A stretch of DNA of 64,000 nt from Bombilactobacillus thymidiniphilus (GTDB lineage Bacteria > Bacillota > Bacilli > Lactobacillales > Lactobacillaceae): contig NZ_CP093365.1 of assembly GCF_023380245.1 (NCBI RefSeq), forward strand, positions 806,001 to 870,000, given 5' to 3'. Positions within the stretch are counted from its first letter, which is position 1; every line of letters starts with the position of its first letter. The position numbers were made by a program, and so were the translations under genes. Below, one piece after another: positions 15,596-24,247 of this stretch. The notes beneath the pieces are model-generated. The model was not told the DNA's origin. It was given only the letters and a program-made list of their open reading frames with translations, and did not search any database.

Positions 15596-16352
15596 AGTTA
15601 TATCCTTAGCTAATCAAAAAGGTGGTGTTGGCAAAACCACAACTACCATTAATTTAGGTGCTTGTTTATCTGAATTACAGCAACGCGTCCTAGTAATTGA
15701 CATTGATCCGCAAGGGAATGCTACTAGTGGTTTAGGTATTAAAAAAGTCGATGTCACACAAGATATTTATGATGTTATTATTAATGAAATGCCTCTGCAT
15801 GATACGATTATGCATACGCAACGTCAGAATTTAGATATTGTACCCGCAACGATTCAACTGGCGGGTGCCGAAATGGAACTAACTTCCATGATGGCACGCG
15901 AGACGCGTTTGAAGGAAGCAATTGGTTCTATTGCAGCTGACTATGATTATATTTTGATCGATTGTCCGCCATCTTTAGGACAGCTATCAATCAATGCTTT
16001 CACTGCCAGCAATTCCATTATTATTCCGGTACAAAGTGAATATTACGCTTTAGAAGGTTTGAGCCAATTGTTGAACACGATTCGCTTAGTACAAAAGCAT
16101 TTTAATCCTGATTTAACTATTGAGGGTGTCTTATTGACAATGTTTGATGCGCGCACTAATTTAGGTACGCAAGTGGTCACGGAAGTGCAAAGTTATTTTG
16201 GTGATCACGTCTATGAAACGATCATTCCGCGTAATACGCGTTTGGCAGAAGCACCAAGTTACGGCTTGCCAATTATTGATTTTGACCGCAAATCGCGCGG
16301 TGCAGAAGTATATTTGCAATTAGCTGAGGAGGTTATGAGACACGATGACTGA
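15588..16352 (+). CDS. parA: Chromosome partitioning ATPase ParA (Soj)
   Basis: A 254-residue MinD/ParA-type ATPase with the deviant Walker A motif QKGGVGKTTTTINLG at residues 10-24, the Walker A' region VIDIDPQGNAT and Walker B LIDCPPSLG. It acts with ParB-parS complexes in origin segregation and in controlling DnaA. It overlaps noc and parB by eight bases each, so the three genes are translationally coupled. Length and motifs are standard. Confidence 0.95.
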   Translation: MVKVISLANQKGGVGKTTTTINLGACLSELQQRVLVIDIDPQGNATSGLGIKKVDVTQDIYDVIINEMPLHDTIMHTQRQNLDIVPATIQLAGAEMELTSMMARETRLKEAIGSIAADYDYILIDCPPSLGQLSINAFTASNSIIIPVQSEYYALEGLSQLLNTIRLVQKHFNPDLTIEGVLLTMFDARTNLGTQVVTEVQSYFGDHVYETIIPRNTRLAEAPSYGLPIIDFDRKSRGAEVYLQLAEEVMRHDD

Positions 16353-17205
16353 TAAAAAACGTAGTGGTTTGGGTCGCGGCATTGATGCGATTTTTTCAGA
16401 CTTTGAAAAAGATGAAATCACTTCTGAAAATGTTGTCGAAATCGGACTTGATGATATCCGTCCCAATCCTTATCAACCACGTAAAACATTTGAGGAAAAG
16501 CCTTTAGAGGATTTAGCTCAATCAATTCGTGAAAATGGTGTTTTTCAACCCATTGTGGTGCGTAAAAGTGTTAATGGTTACCAAATTGTGGCCGGTGAGC
16601 GTCGTTTTCGTGCTAGCAAAATTGCTAAGCAAAGGACGATTCCAGCCATTATTCGTGATCTTGACGAAAGTCAGATGATGGAAATTGGTGTCTTAGAAAA
16701 CTTACAACGCGAAGACTTAAATCCGATCGAAGAAGCGCAAGCTTACCAAACTCTAATTGAAAAATTGCATTTAACACAAGAACAGGTTTCCGAAAAATTG
16801 GGCAAAAGTCGCCCATACATTGCTAATTATTTGCGTTTATTGAGTTTGCCGGAAAAAGCTACTAAATTGTTGATATCAGGCGATTTGACGATGGCTCAAG
16901 CACGGACTTTATTGACGCTCAAGGATCCACAAAAAATTGACCAGATGGCCCAATTAGTTGTCGATCAAAAAGTAACCGTGCGCCAATTAGAGGCAATGGT
17001 TGCTAAACGACAGAAACATACTAAAAAAGAAACCGGCAGTCGTTCACCGTTTATTAAAGAAACTGAAGGTCAGTTAGTTGATAAATTCGGCACGAATGTG
17101 CATGTTTCTGAAAGTAAGAACGGCAAAGGCAAGATCCAAATTGATTTTGCATCTATCAAAGATTTAAATCGAATTTTGGATATTTTGCACATTTCGTTGG
17201 ATTAG
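16345..17205 (+). CDS. parB: Chromosome partitioning protein ParB (Spo0J)
   Basis: A 286-residue protein opening with SGLGRGIDAIF, the N-terminal box that stimulates ParA. It continues with the CTPase/ParB domain (GERRFRAS near residue 88, ENLQREDLNPIEEA) and a helix-turn-helix (QVSEKLGKSRPYIANYLRL), and ends with a dimerisation domain. It loads on parS sites and recruits SMC. No canonical parS is seen in this window, although several would be expected near the origin. Confidence 0.95.
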   Translation: MTDKKRSGLGRGIDAIFSDFEKDEITSENVVEIGLDDIRPNPYQPRKTFEEKPLEDLAQSIRENGVFQPIVVRKSVNGYQIVAGERRFRASKIAKQRTIPAIIRDLDESQMMEIGVLENLQREDLNPIEEAQAYQTLIEKLHLTQEQVSEKLGKSRPYIANYLRLLSLPEKATKLLISGDLTMAQARTLLTLKDPQKIDQMAQLVVDQKVTVRQLEAMVAKRQKHTKKETGSRSPFIKETEGQLVDKFGTNVHVSESKNGKGKIQIDFASIKDLNRILDILHISLD

Positions 17206-17214
17206 GAGGTCGCT

Positions 17215-17487
17215 ATGTATAATCTGGGTGACATTATTATGATGAAAAAGCCACATGCTTGCCAGAATAATCGCTGGGAAGTGTTACGCTTAGGTGCTGA
17301 TATCAAGATTCGTTGTTTAGGCTGCGGTCACCAAATTATGATGGCGCGCGCGGAATTTAACAAAAAATATAAAAAAATTATTACTCAGCAAAATGAAGTT
17401 CATCGTGATCAAGAAACTTTTTATATTGATCCTCGAAATATCAAATCACCGAATCAATTACAACAAGGAGTTAACTTATGGCATTAA
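17215..17487 (+). CDS. DUF951 family protein
   Basis: A 90-residue protein. Residues 1-65 match the small DUF951 family: YNLGDIIMMKKPHAC, then WEVLRLGADIKIRCLGCGHQIMM. Conserved cysteines (H-x-C near residue 15 and C-x-x-C near 38) suggest metal binding. The gene typically sits between parB and ychF in lactobacilli, as here. The extra C-terminal 25 residues are not part of the usual family. The end overlaps the ychF start by ten bases. Function is unknown; nucleic-acid binding is a guess from its basic character. Confidence 0.88.
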   Translation: MYNLGDIIMMKKPHACQNNRWEVLRLGADIKIRCLGCGHQIMMARAEFNKKYKKIITQQNEVHRDQETFYIDPRNIKSPNQLQQGVNLWH

Positions 17488-18578
17488 CAGCAGGAATTGT
17501 CGGTTTACCTAATGTCGGTAAATCAACATTGTTTAACGCAATTACTAAAGCAGGCGCGGAAATGGCTAATTATCCGTTTGCTACAATCGATCCTAATGTT
17601 GGCATGGTAGAAGTACCGGATACTCGTTTGGCACGCATTGATCAGATTTTACCTGCCAAAAAAATTGTGCATACAACTTTTGAATTTACTGATATTGCAG
17701 GGATTGTGAAAGGTGCCAGTAAAGGTGAAGGCTTAGGCAATAAATTCTTAGAAAATATTCGCCAAGTTGATGCGATTGTGCATGTTGTACGCGCTTTTGA
17801 TGATGACAATATTACGCACGTGAATGGGCACATTGATCCACTAGATGATGTCGAAACGATTAATTTGGAGTTGAGCATTGCTGATTTAGATAGCATCAAT
17901 AAACGTTATGCCAAAGTTGAAAAAGTAGCACGTACCAAAGATAAAGAAGCGCAAGCTGAATTGGCTGTTTTACAAAAAATTAAACCTGTTTTGGAACAAG
18001 GCGGTGCAGTGCGCAGCATCGAATTCACTAAAGAAGAGCAACGCATTGTCAAGGGATTGTTCTTGCTGACTTCTAAACCAGTTTTGTATGTGGCAAATAT
18101 TGCTGAAGATGATATGGCTGCACCACAGGATTCTAAATATTATCAACAAATTAAAGAATATGCTGCTAAAGAAAATGCTGAAGTCATTGGAATTTCTGCC
18201 AAAACCGAAGAAGAAATTGCAGAACTAGATGATGAAGAACGCCAGGTTTTCTTAGAAGCTGAGGGCGTTAGTGAATCAGGGTTAGATCGCTTAATTCGTG
18301 CTAGCTATCATTTGTTAGGTTTAGCGACCTTTTTCACTGCTGGTGGCACGGAAACTAGAGCTTGGACATTTAAGCAAGGTATGAAAGCACCGCAAGTAGC
18401 TGGTGTGATTCATTCTGATTTTGAACGCGGTTTTATTCGGGCTGAGACTGTCTCTTTTGCTGATTTAGATCAATATGGCAGTATGCAAGCTGCTAAAGAA
18501 GCGGGACGTTTACGCTTAGAAGGTAAGGATTACGAAGTTCAAGATGGCGATATTATTGAATTTCGTTTCAACGTTTAG
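17478..18578 (+). CDS. ychF: Ribosome-binding ATPase YchF (Obg-family)
   Basis: A 366-residue P-loop protein of the Obg family. GLPNVGKSTLFNA near residue 8 is the G1 motif and DIAGIVKGA the G3 motif. In place of NKxD, the base-recognition loop reads NIAED, as expected for YchF, which prefers ATP. A coiled-coil insert is followed by a C-terminal TGS domain (ARTFTFKQG-like, GDIIEFRFNV). It binds ribosomes and is involved in translation and oxidative stress responses. The start is supported by AAGGAG. Confidence 0.95.
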   Translation: MALTAGIVGLPNVGKSTLFNAITKAGAEMANYPFATIDPNVGMVEVPDTRLARIDQILPAKKIVHTTFEFTDIAGIVKGASKGEGLGNKFLENIRQVDAIVHVVRAFDDDNITHVNGHIDPLDDVETINLELSIADLDSINKRYAKVEKVARTKDKEAQAELAVLQKIKPVLEQGGAVRSIEFTKEEQRIVKGLFLLTSKPVLYVANIAEDDMAAPQDSKYYQQIKEYAAKENAEVIGISAKTEEEIAELDDEERQVFLEAEGVSESGLDRLIRASYHLLGLATFFTAGGTETRAWTFKQGMKAPQVAGVIHSDFERGFIRAETVSFADLDQYGSMQAAKEAGRLRLEGKDYEVQDGDIIEFRFNV

Positions 18579-18586
18579 GAGGAAGT

Positions 18587-19342
18587 ATGGATTCGCGAGA
18601 AAAAAATGCCAAGGCTCAAGTTAATCAACAAGAACGCCATGAAAAAAAGCAACAGCAAGAAGTGGTACAAGAGCAGATTCAAAGTACGGATGTTGATAAT
18701 TTACGGACTAAATTAAGTAATAAAAACGCAGATTACTTGTTTAAATTGCGCCGACAATTATTGCAAAAGGGCCAAACTGAAGAAAAAGCGCAAGAATTGA
18801 CCGATAGTTTGTTAGTAGAAGTGATCAATAATCAAATCAAAGGTATTCCAGCACGTCAACTTTATGGCACAGTAGAACAACAAGCACAAGTTCTAGTGCA
18901 ACCACCCAAAAAATCTCAAAATGTTGCTGATGAAAAATTATGGAAATTAGCGGTGGATAATTCCTTGTTATTTGCGTCATTATTCTTAGTTATGTATGGC
19001 TTTATTGGTTTATTCAGCAAGCAAGCCAAGAATACTACGCAAAGCGGTTTGAGTACGATTATTTTAATCTCCATATTGTGGGGTGTGCTCTTCAGTTGGT
19101 TCAATCAAAAAATGGCTGCTGCTAAACAAAAGCGCGAACCGATTTGGAAAGTGGCTTTAACTTTAGTTTTAGGCATGGTAATTATGTATTTAGTGGTTGC
19201 CTTGACTATGATTTTACCACCATTCTTGAATCCAGTGTTCTCACCGACAGTTTATGTTATTTTGGCAATATTGGCGTTTGGTGGACGATGGCTATTTAGA
19301 AATTATTACGATATTCATTATAATACCTTTAGTGGTAGATAA
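18587..19342 (+). CDS. DUF1129 family membrane protein
   Basis: A 251-residue protein whose N-terminal 120 residues are hydrophilic and charged (a helical LRTKLSNKNADYLFKLRRQL and IKGIPARQLYG region typical of DUF1129) and whose C-terminal half has four hydrophobic segments (LFASLFLVMYGFIGLF, IILISILWGVLF, LVLGMVIMYLVVALTMIL, YVILAILAF). It lies nine bases after ychF with GGAGG, and the gene pair is conserved in lactobacilli. Function is unknown. It is the last gene of the operon, followed by a bidirectional terminator. Confidence 0.88.
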   Translation: MDSREKNAKAQVNQQERHEKKQQQEVVQEQIQSTDVDNLRTKLSNKNADYLFKLRRQLLQKGQTEEKAQELTDSLLVEVINNQIKGIPARQLYGTVEQQAQVLVQPPKKSQNVADEKLWKLAVDNSLLFASLFLVMYGFIGLFSKQAKNTTQSGLSTIILISILWGVLFSWFNQKMAAAKQKREPIWKVALTLVLGMVIMYLVVALTMILPPFLNPVFSPTVYVILAILAFGGRWLFRNYYDIHYNTFSGR

Positions 19343-19370
19343 AAAAAGCCGCCTTATGGTGGTTTTTTTT
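19341..19370. terminator. Bidirectional intrinsic terminator
   Basis: AAAAAAAGCCGCC-TTAT-GGTGGTTTTTTTT lies between convergent genes. It has T-runs on both strands and ends both the ychF operon and the alarmone synthetase gene. Confidence 0.85.
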
Positions 19371-20052
19371 ATTGCTGAATATCGCGGGCAATTTGTTGCA
19401 TACCAATTTCAATATCGTTAATTTTTTGCGAATATTCTTGTAATTTTTGGATGTGTTCTGTCGTTTTTTTTGAACTATTTTTATAGTGCAGTCGATGCTC
19501 TAAACTAGCCCACAATTCCATGCCACTAGTTCGTAACTGAACTTCAACGGGTACAGCTTTATGGGTTTGATTAGCTAAAAATACAGGCACGGTCACGACT
19601 AAATGAATGCCACGATAACCGTTTGATTTGGGATGATTTAAGTAATCTTTGGCTTTTATTAATGTTACATCATCTTGACTCACCAAAGTATTTTTGATGC
19701 GCAAAATATCGTCTAAGTAATTGGTTACCACACGGATACCCGCAATATCCAAAATTTCGGTGTTGATACTTTCTAGCGAATAATCAAGGTGCTTACGTTT
19801 AATTTTTTCAAATAGGCTAGCTGGACTTTTTAGCCGTTCTTCAATTAAATTAATCGGATTGTGGTTGTGAATAGTAGAATACTCATCATCTAAATTTTCT
19901 AATTTAGTGCCAATTTCTTTAATTGCCGCTCGACGCAGCACATACAAATTCATTAATTGCTTAATATTAGGGACAACTGAATTGGCTGACAGATGATTTA
20001 ATTTGTTCTCAATTTGTCCCATAGACATAAAGTTATTTCGTTCTAAAATCAT
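19369..20052 (-). CDS. Small alarmone synthetase ((p)ppGpp synthetase, RelQ/RelP type)
   Basis: A 227-residue single-domain RelA/SpoT-type synthetase with no hydrolase, TGS or ACT domain. Motifs include IEERLKSPASLFEKIKRK (substrate-binding basic loop), DIAGIRVVT, SNGYRGIHLVV and VEVQLRTSGMELWASLEHR. It would make pppGpp/ppGpp from ATP and GTP/GDP in stress responses. The start at 20052 is chosen because GGAGG is six bases upstream; the longer frame from 20076 has that site inside it. It is monocistronic. RelQ versus RelP cannot be decided by eye. Confidence 0.9.
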   Translation of the reverse strand: MILERNNFMSMGQIENKLNHLSANSVVPNIKQLMNLYVLRRAAIKEIGTKLENLDDEYSTIHNHNPINLIEERLKSPASLFEKIKRKHLDYSLESINTEILDIAGIRVVTNYLDDILRIKNTLVSQDDVTLIKAKDYLNHPKSNGYRGIHLVVTVPVFLANQTHKAVPVEVQLRTSGMELWASLEHRLHYKNSSKKTTEHIQKLQEYSQKINDIEIGMQQIARDIQQ

Positions 20053-20112
20053 AGAAACCTCCGAGATTGGATACATAATAGCACTTTTTCAAAAGATCAC
20101 AATAATTATTAC

Positions 20113-20141
20113 TTGGCAAAAAGAGTAAATTGTATTAAAAT
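20113..20141 (+). promoter_or_regulatory. Promoter of the TetR/YhgE operon
   Basis: TTGGCA (20113-20118) and TAAAAT (20136-20141) with a 17-base spacer each match consensus at five of six positions. Transcription would begin near 20148, so an apparent TTG start at 20113 is excluded. Confidence 0.7.
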
Positions 20142-20147
20142 TACAAC

Positions 20148-20167
20148 TTGTAGCTTTGATTCTACAA
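20148..20167 (+). promoter_or_regulatory. Probable TetR operator (palindrome at the transcription start)
   Basis: TTGTAG and CTACAA flank an eight-base spacer directly after the -10 box. A second overlapping repeat, TACAA-C-TTGTA, is at 20142-20152. The position at +1 fits autorepression by the regulator encoded just downstream. Confidence 0.6.
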
Positions 20168-20760
20168 TGACAAGGGAAGTGTCTTTCATCAGTAATCAAC
20201 GTATAAATAAAGAGCAAATCATTCGAACGGCGCAACAACTTATTTTTGATAATGGTGTGCAAGCTTTGACTTTTCCTCGGTTAGCGTCAGAATTGAATAT
20301 TCGTTCGCAATCCTTATATAATTATTTCAGAAATGCTAGCGATTTGATTGGGCATTTAGGCACAATTTTTATGCAAGATCTTTACAAATTGGTAATGGAA
20401 GGTCTAATTGGATTGTCGGGGAGGGCTGCTTTTAAGCGTTATGCAGAAGTAGCGCATGAATATTTAGAAAATCAGGGACGTTTGGTAGAATTAATCTATT
20501 ATGTGCATGATTTTCCAATTGATAGTGCATTCTATCAAGCTACAGCTCAAGTGATAGACTTATTGCATAAATTAGTTGCTAGTACCAAATTGAAACACAT
20601 GGGTAATGATTCTTATGCCCAAACACTAATCAGTGCAGTATTAGGTTTTACATTGATTGAAATGATGGGCTTTTTACCCACTGATCAAAAATTACGACAA
20701 CATCAATTTACTCAATTGCTAGATTTTCAATTGAGTGAAATCGATGAATCCACAAATTAG
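20167..20760 (+). CDS. TetR/AcrR family transcriptional regulator
   Basis: About 197 residues. The N-terminal helix-turn-helix is clear (KEQIIRTAQQLIFDNGVQALTFPRLASELNIRSQ and SLYNYFRN, split here), followed by an all-helical ligand domain of the TetR_C type. The start is uncertain: ATG 20167 sits at the end of the palindromic operator and lacks a ribosome binding site, while GTG 20179 lies directly after AAGGGA. It is 15 bases upstream of the YhgE/Pip gene, which it probably represses together with itself through the operator at 20148. Confidence 0.85.
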   Translation: MTREVSFISNQRINKEQIIRTAQQLIFDNGVQALTFPRLASELNIRSQSLYNYFRNASDLIGHLGTIFMQDLYKLVMEGLIGLSGRAAFKRYAEVAHEYLENQGRLVELIYYVHDFPIDSAFYQATAQVIDLLHKLVASTKLKHMGNDSYAQTLISAVLGFTLIEMMGFLPTDQKLRQHQFTQLLDFQLSEIDESTN

Positions 20761-20775
20761 GAGTAGCTACAACTG

Positions 20776-23172
20776 ATGATTAAAAAAGAATGGAAATTTA
20801 TCGGGCATAATCGCTTAATACTGGTATCACTTTGTGCTATCATGTTGATTCCTTTCCTATATTCAATCTTCTTCTTGCGTTCGGTTTGGGATCCTTATGG
20901 TGAAACTCAGCATCTGCCAGTGGCGGTAGTCAATGAAGATAAACCAGTGGTCTATGAAGGTAAGAAATTGAACGTTGGTAAACAAACGGTTGCGAAGCTG
21001 AAAAAAAATGACAAGCTTGATTGGCATTTTGTAGATGCAAAAAAAGCTAAGCAAGGTTTGAAAAATCGTAAGTATTATACAGTAGTAACTATCCCCAAGA
21101 ATTTCTCTAAAAATGCTGCAACAGTGTTAGACAAGCACCCTAAGAAAATGATTTTGCATTATGAGACTAATTCATCTTTAAATTATTTAGCAGAAGTTTT
21201 GAGTGGAATGGGTGTTAGTACTTTAAATTCTGAAATTCGTTCTTCGGTCACTAAAGCTTATTCTAGTGCAATGTTTGCTGGGTTACATTTGATGAATGGT
21301 CAAATAAAGCAAGCTGCGCAAGGTGCTGGGCAATTAAATGATGGTTCTGTAGTTTTGAATGATGGGCTTAATCAATATGTTGCTGCAGTGTCGCAAGTAA
21401 ATGATGGTGTGCAAACCTTGAATGTTAGTGTGCAGCCTTTAGTAGGCGGTTTAGAGCAATTACAGCAAAAAGTTGCCCCCCTATCTTCTAGTGTCAGTCA
21501 ATTGTCAAACGGTGCTAATCAATTAAATGCCGGTTTGCAACAATTGCAAAGTGCTGTGGGATCTAGTACCAGCGGTTCACAACAAGCACAATTAAATTCA
21601 GTTTTAGCGGCACTACCGCAAATTAATAACGGTTTGCAGCAATTGAATTATACTTTGCAAAATGGTACGAATACTAGTGCTTTAGCTGGTTTAACTGCTT
21701 CTTTGAATGGTATTGGTGCGCAATCTATGACGATTGGCAGTAATTTACAACAAGCTGAACAAACTTTAGCCGGCATGCAAGCTAATGGTGGCGAAGGTAC
21801 ATCTTCTGCCCCATCAGCTAGCACAGTGATTGCCCAAAGTAACCAAATTTTAGCTAATGCTGGTTTGGATCCGCTAACTGCACAACAACAAGATGCGATT
21901 GCACAGGCTTTGGCAAGTAATTCAAGTGAAGGTAGCGGTACTGCCGATTTACAAAATAATTTAGCCACAGTGGCTGCTAATTTACGAGCTGCAGGTGCTG
22001 CTAATGTAGCAATTGGTTCTTATTTGCAACAAACTCAACAAGTACAACCACAACTGCAACAATTAAGTGGTCAATTAGCACAATTACAAGGTAGTATTCA
22101 ACAATTGGCAGGTGCCTCTAACCTAGCTTTGCCTGGTGCTACTCAAGCGATTACGCAATTGAATTCTGGCTTGCAGAGTATTCAAGGTGCTTTAAGTGGC
22201 AATGGTAGTCAATTAGGATTAACTTCTGGTGCTAATCAATTGGCAGGTGGACTCAATCAGTTGAACCAAGCTGTGCCAACATTAGTTACTGGCGTTCAAC
22301 AATTAAGTTCAGGTGGTCAACAATTAGGTAATGGTGTACAAACTTTGGCAGCCGGAACACAGGCTTTAGATAGTAATGGTGCTGCTTTGACTTCTGGTAG
22401 TCAAGAACTGTCTACAGGGACTAATCAGTTGCATCAAGCATTAGGTCAAGGTGCAGATACCTTAAATAAGGTCAAACCAACGTCTAAAACTGCAGATATG
22501 ATTGCCGCTCCTTCTAAAACAAAGCAGCATAATTATAGTTATGTGCCTAATTATGGTCACGCTCTAGCACCTTATGTATTGTCCTTAGCACTTTATGTCG
22601 GTGCTTTAGTATTCAATTTCATCTATCCAATTCGTAAAGTGGCGCAAAAAGGTCAGCCGGCTTGGAAATGGTATTTAAGTAAAATTAGTGTCGGTGCTGT
22701 TGTCGCAGTTGGCATGGCAGTAGTGGAAGCCGGTTTAATGCTAGTCGGTGGATTGCGACCTGATCATCTTGGTGAGTATTTCACAGTGGCGATTGTTTTC
22801 TCCTTGTGTTCGATGTATCTCGTGATGTTCTTAGCGATGGCATTGGATAATCCGGGACGATTCTTAGCAATGATTTTATTGATGCTCCAATTAGGTGGAT
22901 CAGGTGGAACGTTCCCAATGCAACTGACGAATCATTTTTATAATGTGATTCATCCATATTTGCCAATGACTTACTCTAATGATGCGTTTCGGGAGGCTTT
23001 GACCTCAGGATTAGGATCTCATTTCTTCTTGCAAGCAGTAATTGTCCTAGCTTGCATAGCAATTGTTAGTTTAGCATTGCTGTATATTAGCATGGACTTA
23101 TTGCAAAGAAAGCATTTAGAAGGCAAATCACAGTTAGATAATAATCAAGAATTACAAGCTGTCGAAAAATAA
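20776..23172 (+). CDS. YhgE/Pip family membrane protein
   Basis: A 798-residue protein with one N-terminal membrane segment (residues about 12-30), a long extracellular region of about 560 residues and six C-terminal membrane segments related to ABC-2 permeases. The extracellular part contains many degenerate repeats of the QLNDGxxxLxxG type, typical of YhgE/Pip (phage infection protein) and also of the T7SS component EsaA. Relatives serve as phage receptors or export factors; the role here is unknown. Being under a TetR repressor is common for this family. Because LXG toxins are present in the window, an EsaA-like role was considered, but overall length and the operon with tetR fit YhgE/Pip better. 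Confidence 0.88.
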   Translation: MIKKEWKFIGHNRLILVSLCAIMLIPFLYSIFFLRSVWDPYGETQHLPVAVVNEDKPVVYEGKKLNVGKQTVAKLKKNDKLDWHFVDAKKAKQGLKNRKYYTVVTIPKNFSKNAATVLDKHPKKMILHYETNSSLNYLAEVLSGMGVSTLNSEIRSSVTKAYSSAMFAGLHLMNGQIKQAAQGAGQLNDGSVVLNDGLNQYVAAVSQVNDGVQTLNVSVQPLVGGLEQLQQKVAPLSSSVSQLSNGANQLNAGLQQLQSAVGSSTSGSQQAQLNSVLAALPQINNGLQQLNYTLQNGTNTSALAGLTASLNGIGAQSMTIGSNLQQAEQTLAGMQANGGEGTSSAPSASTVIAQSNQILANAGLDPLTAQQQDAIAQALASNSSEGSGTADLQNNLATVAANLRAAGAANVAIGSYLQQTQQVQPQLQQLSGQLAQLQGSIQQLAGASNLALPGATQAITQLNSGLQSIQGALSGNGSQLGLTSGANQLAGGLNQLNQAVPTLVTGVQQLSSGGQQLGNGVQTLAAGTQALDSNGAALTSGSQELSTGTNQLHQALGQGADTLNKVKPTSKTADMIAAPSKTKQHNYSYVPNYGHALAPYVLSLALYVGALVFNFIYPIRKVAQKGQPAWKWYLSKISVGAVVAVGMAVVEAGLMLVGGLRPDHLGEYFTVAIVFSLCSMYLVMFLAMALDNPGRFLAMILLMLQLGGSGGTFPMQLTNHFYNVIHPYLPMTYSNDAFREALTSGLGSHFFLQAVIVLACIAIVSLALLYISMDLLQRKHLEGKSQLDNNQELQAVEK

Positions 23173-23200
23173 AAAAACCACCCCTTAGGGTGGTTTTTTT
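23171..23200. terminator. Bidirectional intrinsic terminator
   Basis: AAAAAAACCACCC-CTTA-GGGTGGTTTTTTT between the convergent YhgE/Pip and SMR genes. Confidence 0.9.
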
Positions 23201-23205
23201 ATTAA

Positions 23206-23529
23206 CTAATGGTTGCTACCAAACAAATTAACAATGACAATTCCAATCAAAATAAGTAATAAACCTAAAACAGTTAATAAATTAAGATTTTCGTGCCAAA
23301 TAAAATAACTAACACCAGTGGTTGCGACAATGCCTAAGCCTGACCATAGTGCGTAAGCTACGCTTAAATCAATGGTTCTCAGTGATAACGATAAAAAATA
23401 AAAACATAAGCCATAAGATATTAAGGCACCAATACTAGCTCCCAAATTAGTAAAACCATTAGAGGCTTTGAGTAATGATGTGCCAAAAATTTCGCCCACG
23501 ACAGCAATTAATAAATATAAATAGCTCAT
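23206..23529 (-). CDS. SMR family multidrug/quaternary ammonium transporter
   Basis: A 107-residue protein with four membrane helices. The essential membrane glutamate is in the first helix (AVVGEIFGTSLLKAS, residue 13), and helix 3 has the YALWSGLGIV signature of small multidrug resistance proteins. It probably works as a dual-topology dimer exchanging protons for cationic compounds such as guanidinium or quaternary ammonium. The start at 23529 has AGGTG upstream; the longer frame from 23589 adds an atypical extension. It is a single gene, so a homodimer rather than a paired SMR is expected. Confidence 0.9.
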   Translation of the reverse strand: MSYLYLLIAVVGEIFGTSLLKASNGFTNLGASIGALISYGLCFYFLSLSLRTIDLSVAYALWSGLGIVATTGVSYFIWHENLNLLTVLGLLLILIGIVIVNLFGSNH

Positions 23530-23604
23530 AAAACACCTGCACAAAAATATTTTACTATTTACGATAAAGATTGTTACGCTGAAAAGCAAGTTAGAGCTTG
23601 CTGT

Positions 23605-24114
23605 TTAATTAGTGGCGTGACTGTCGGCGACCGCTTTTAGTTTGTTGAGTGCGGCTGTTAATTTTTGGTTACTAGTATTAATATTTAAATCTTTGCGCAG
23701 TTGCAAGTCATCTTGGTTAAAAGCAGCCTGTTTCTTTTTTAAATCGGTAAAATTATTATTAGCATAGCAAGCAATGACTTCTTTTAGTGCGTTATTCATT
23801 TTGATGAAATTATTGCTAATGTTTTTGTTTAATGTGCTTTTTTGCAGTTTAGTGTTAATACGATCAATTGTTTGGTTGGCTTGCTGGGTAGGCTTTTGTG
23901 TTTCTATTTGGTTATCGCGCAAGCTATCGGCGTAACTGCCAATCACTGTCGCATATTTATCGATTATTTGATTATAATCTTGAATCATAGTTGTTTTACT
24001 TACCACGTTCATATTTTGTTGATTAGTTTGGGTAGTGGATTTTTGTGTTTGACAACCTGCCAAACAAATTGTCGCTAAAATACTTGTTATAATGCTTATA
24101 AAATATTTTTTCAT
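23605..24114 (-). CDS. Putative lipoprotein, helical
   Basis: A 169-residue protein with a lipoprotein signal peptide: MKKYF, a hydrophobic core and the lipobox LAGC at residues 18-21. The mature part is Gln/Asn-rich and predicted helical without a known domain. It should be anchored on the outer face of the membrane. GGAGGA precedes the ATG. It resembles in style, but not clearly in sequence, the two lipoproteins at 36163 and 36686. Function is unknown. Confidence 0.8.
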   Translation of the reverse strand: MKKYFISIITSILATICLAGCQTQKSTTQTNQQNMNVVSKTTMIQDYNQIIDKYATVIGSYADSLRDNQIETQKPTQQANQTIDRINTKLQKSTLNKNISNNFIKMNNALKEVIACYANNNFTDLKKKQAAFNQDDLQLRKDLNINTSNQKLTAALNKLKAVADSHATN

Positions 24115-24247
24115 AGCTACTTGTCCTCCGAGCTAGTTACTAAGTTACATTGTAACTCTAAGGTGGTTATACAAAGGCAAAAAAGTTTATGAAAAATCCA
24201 GCTACAATAACAAATATTAATTTTTTGAGGAAAGTAGGTTTTGCAAT

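Noticed and set aside
20113-20166. N-terminal extension of the TetR protein from TTG 20113
   Set aside because: The TTG is the first half of a -35 box, and the region is promoter and operator.
21300-22480. Tandem DNA repeat or surface-adhesin repeat region
   Set aside because: The QLNxG-like repeats are degenerate and characteristic of the YhgE/Pip extracellular domain.
20776-23172. EsaA, a type VII secretion apparatus component
   Set aside because: Architecture is similar, but the length, repeats and operon with a TetR repressor fit YhgE/Pip, and no other apparatus gene is near.
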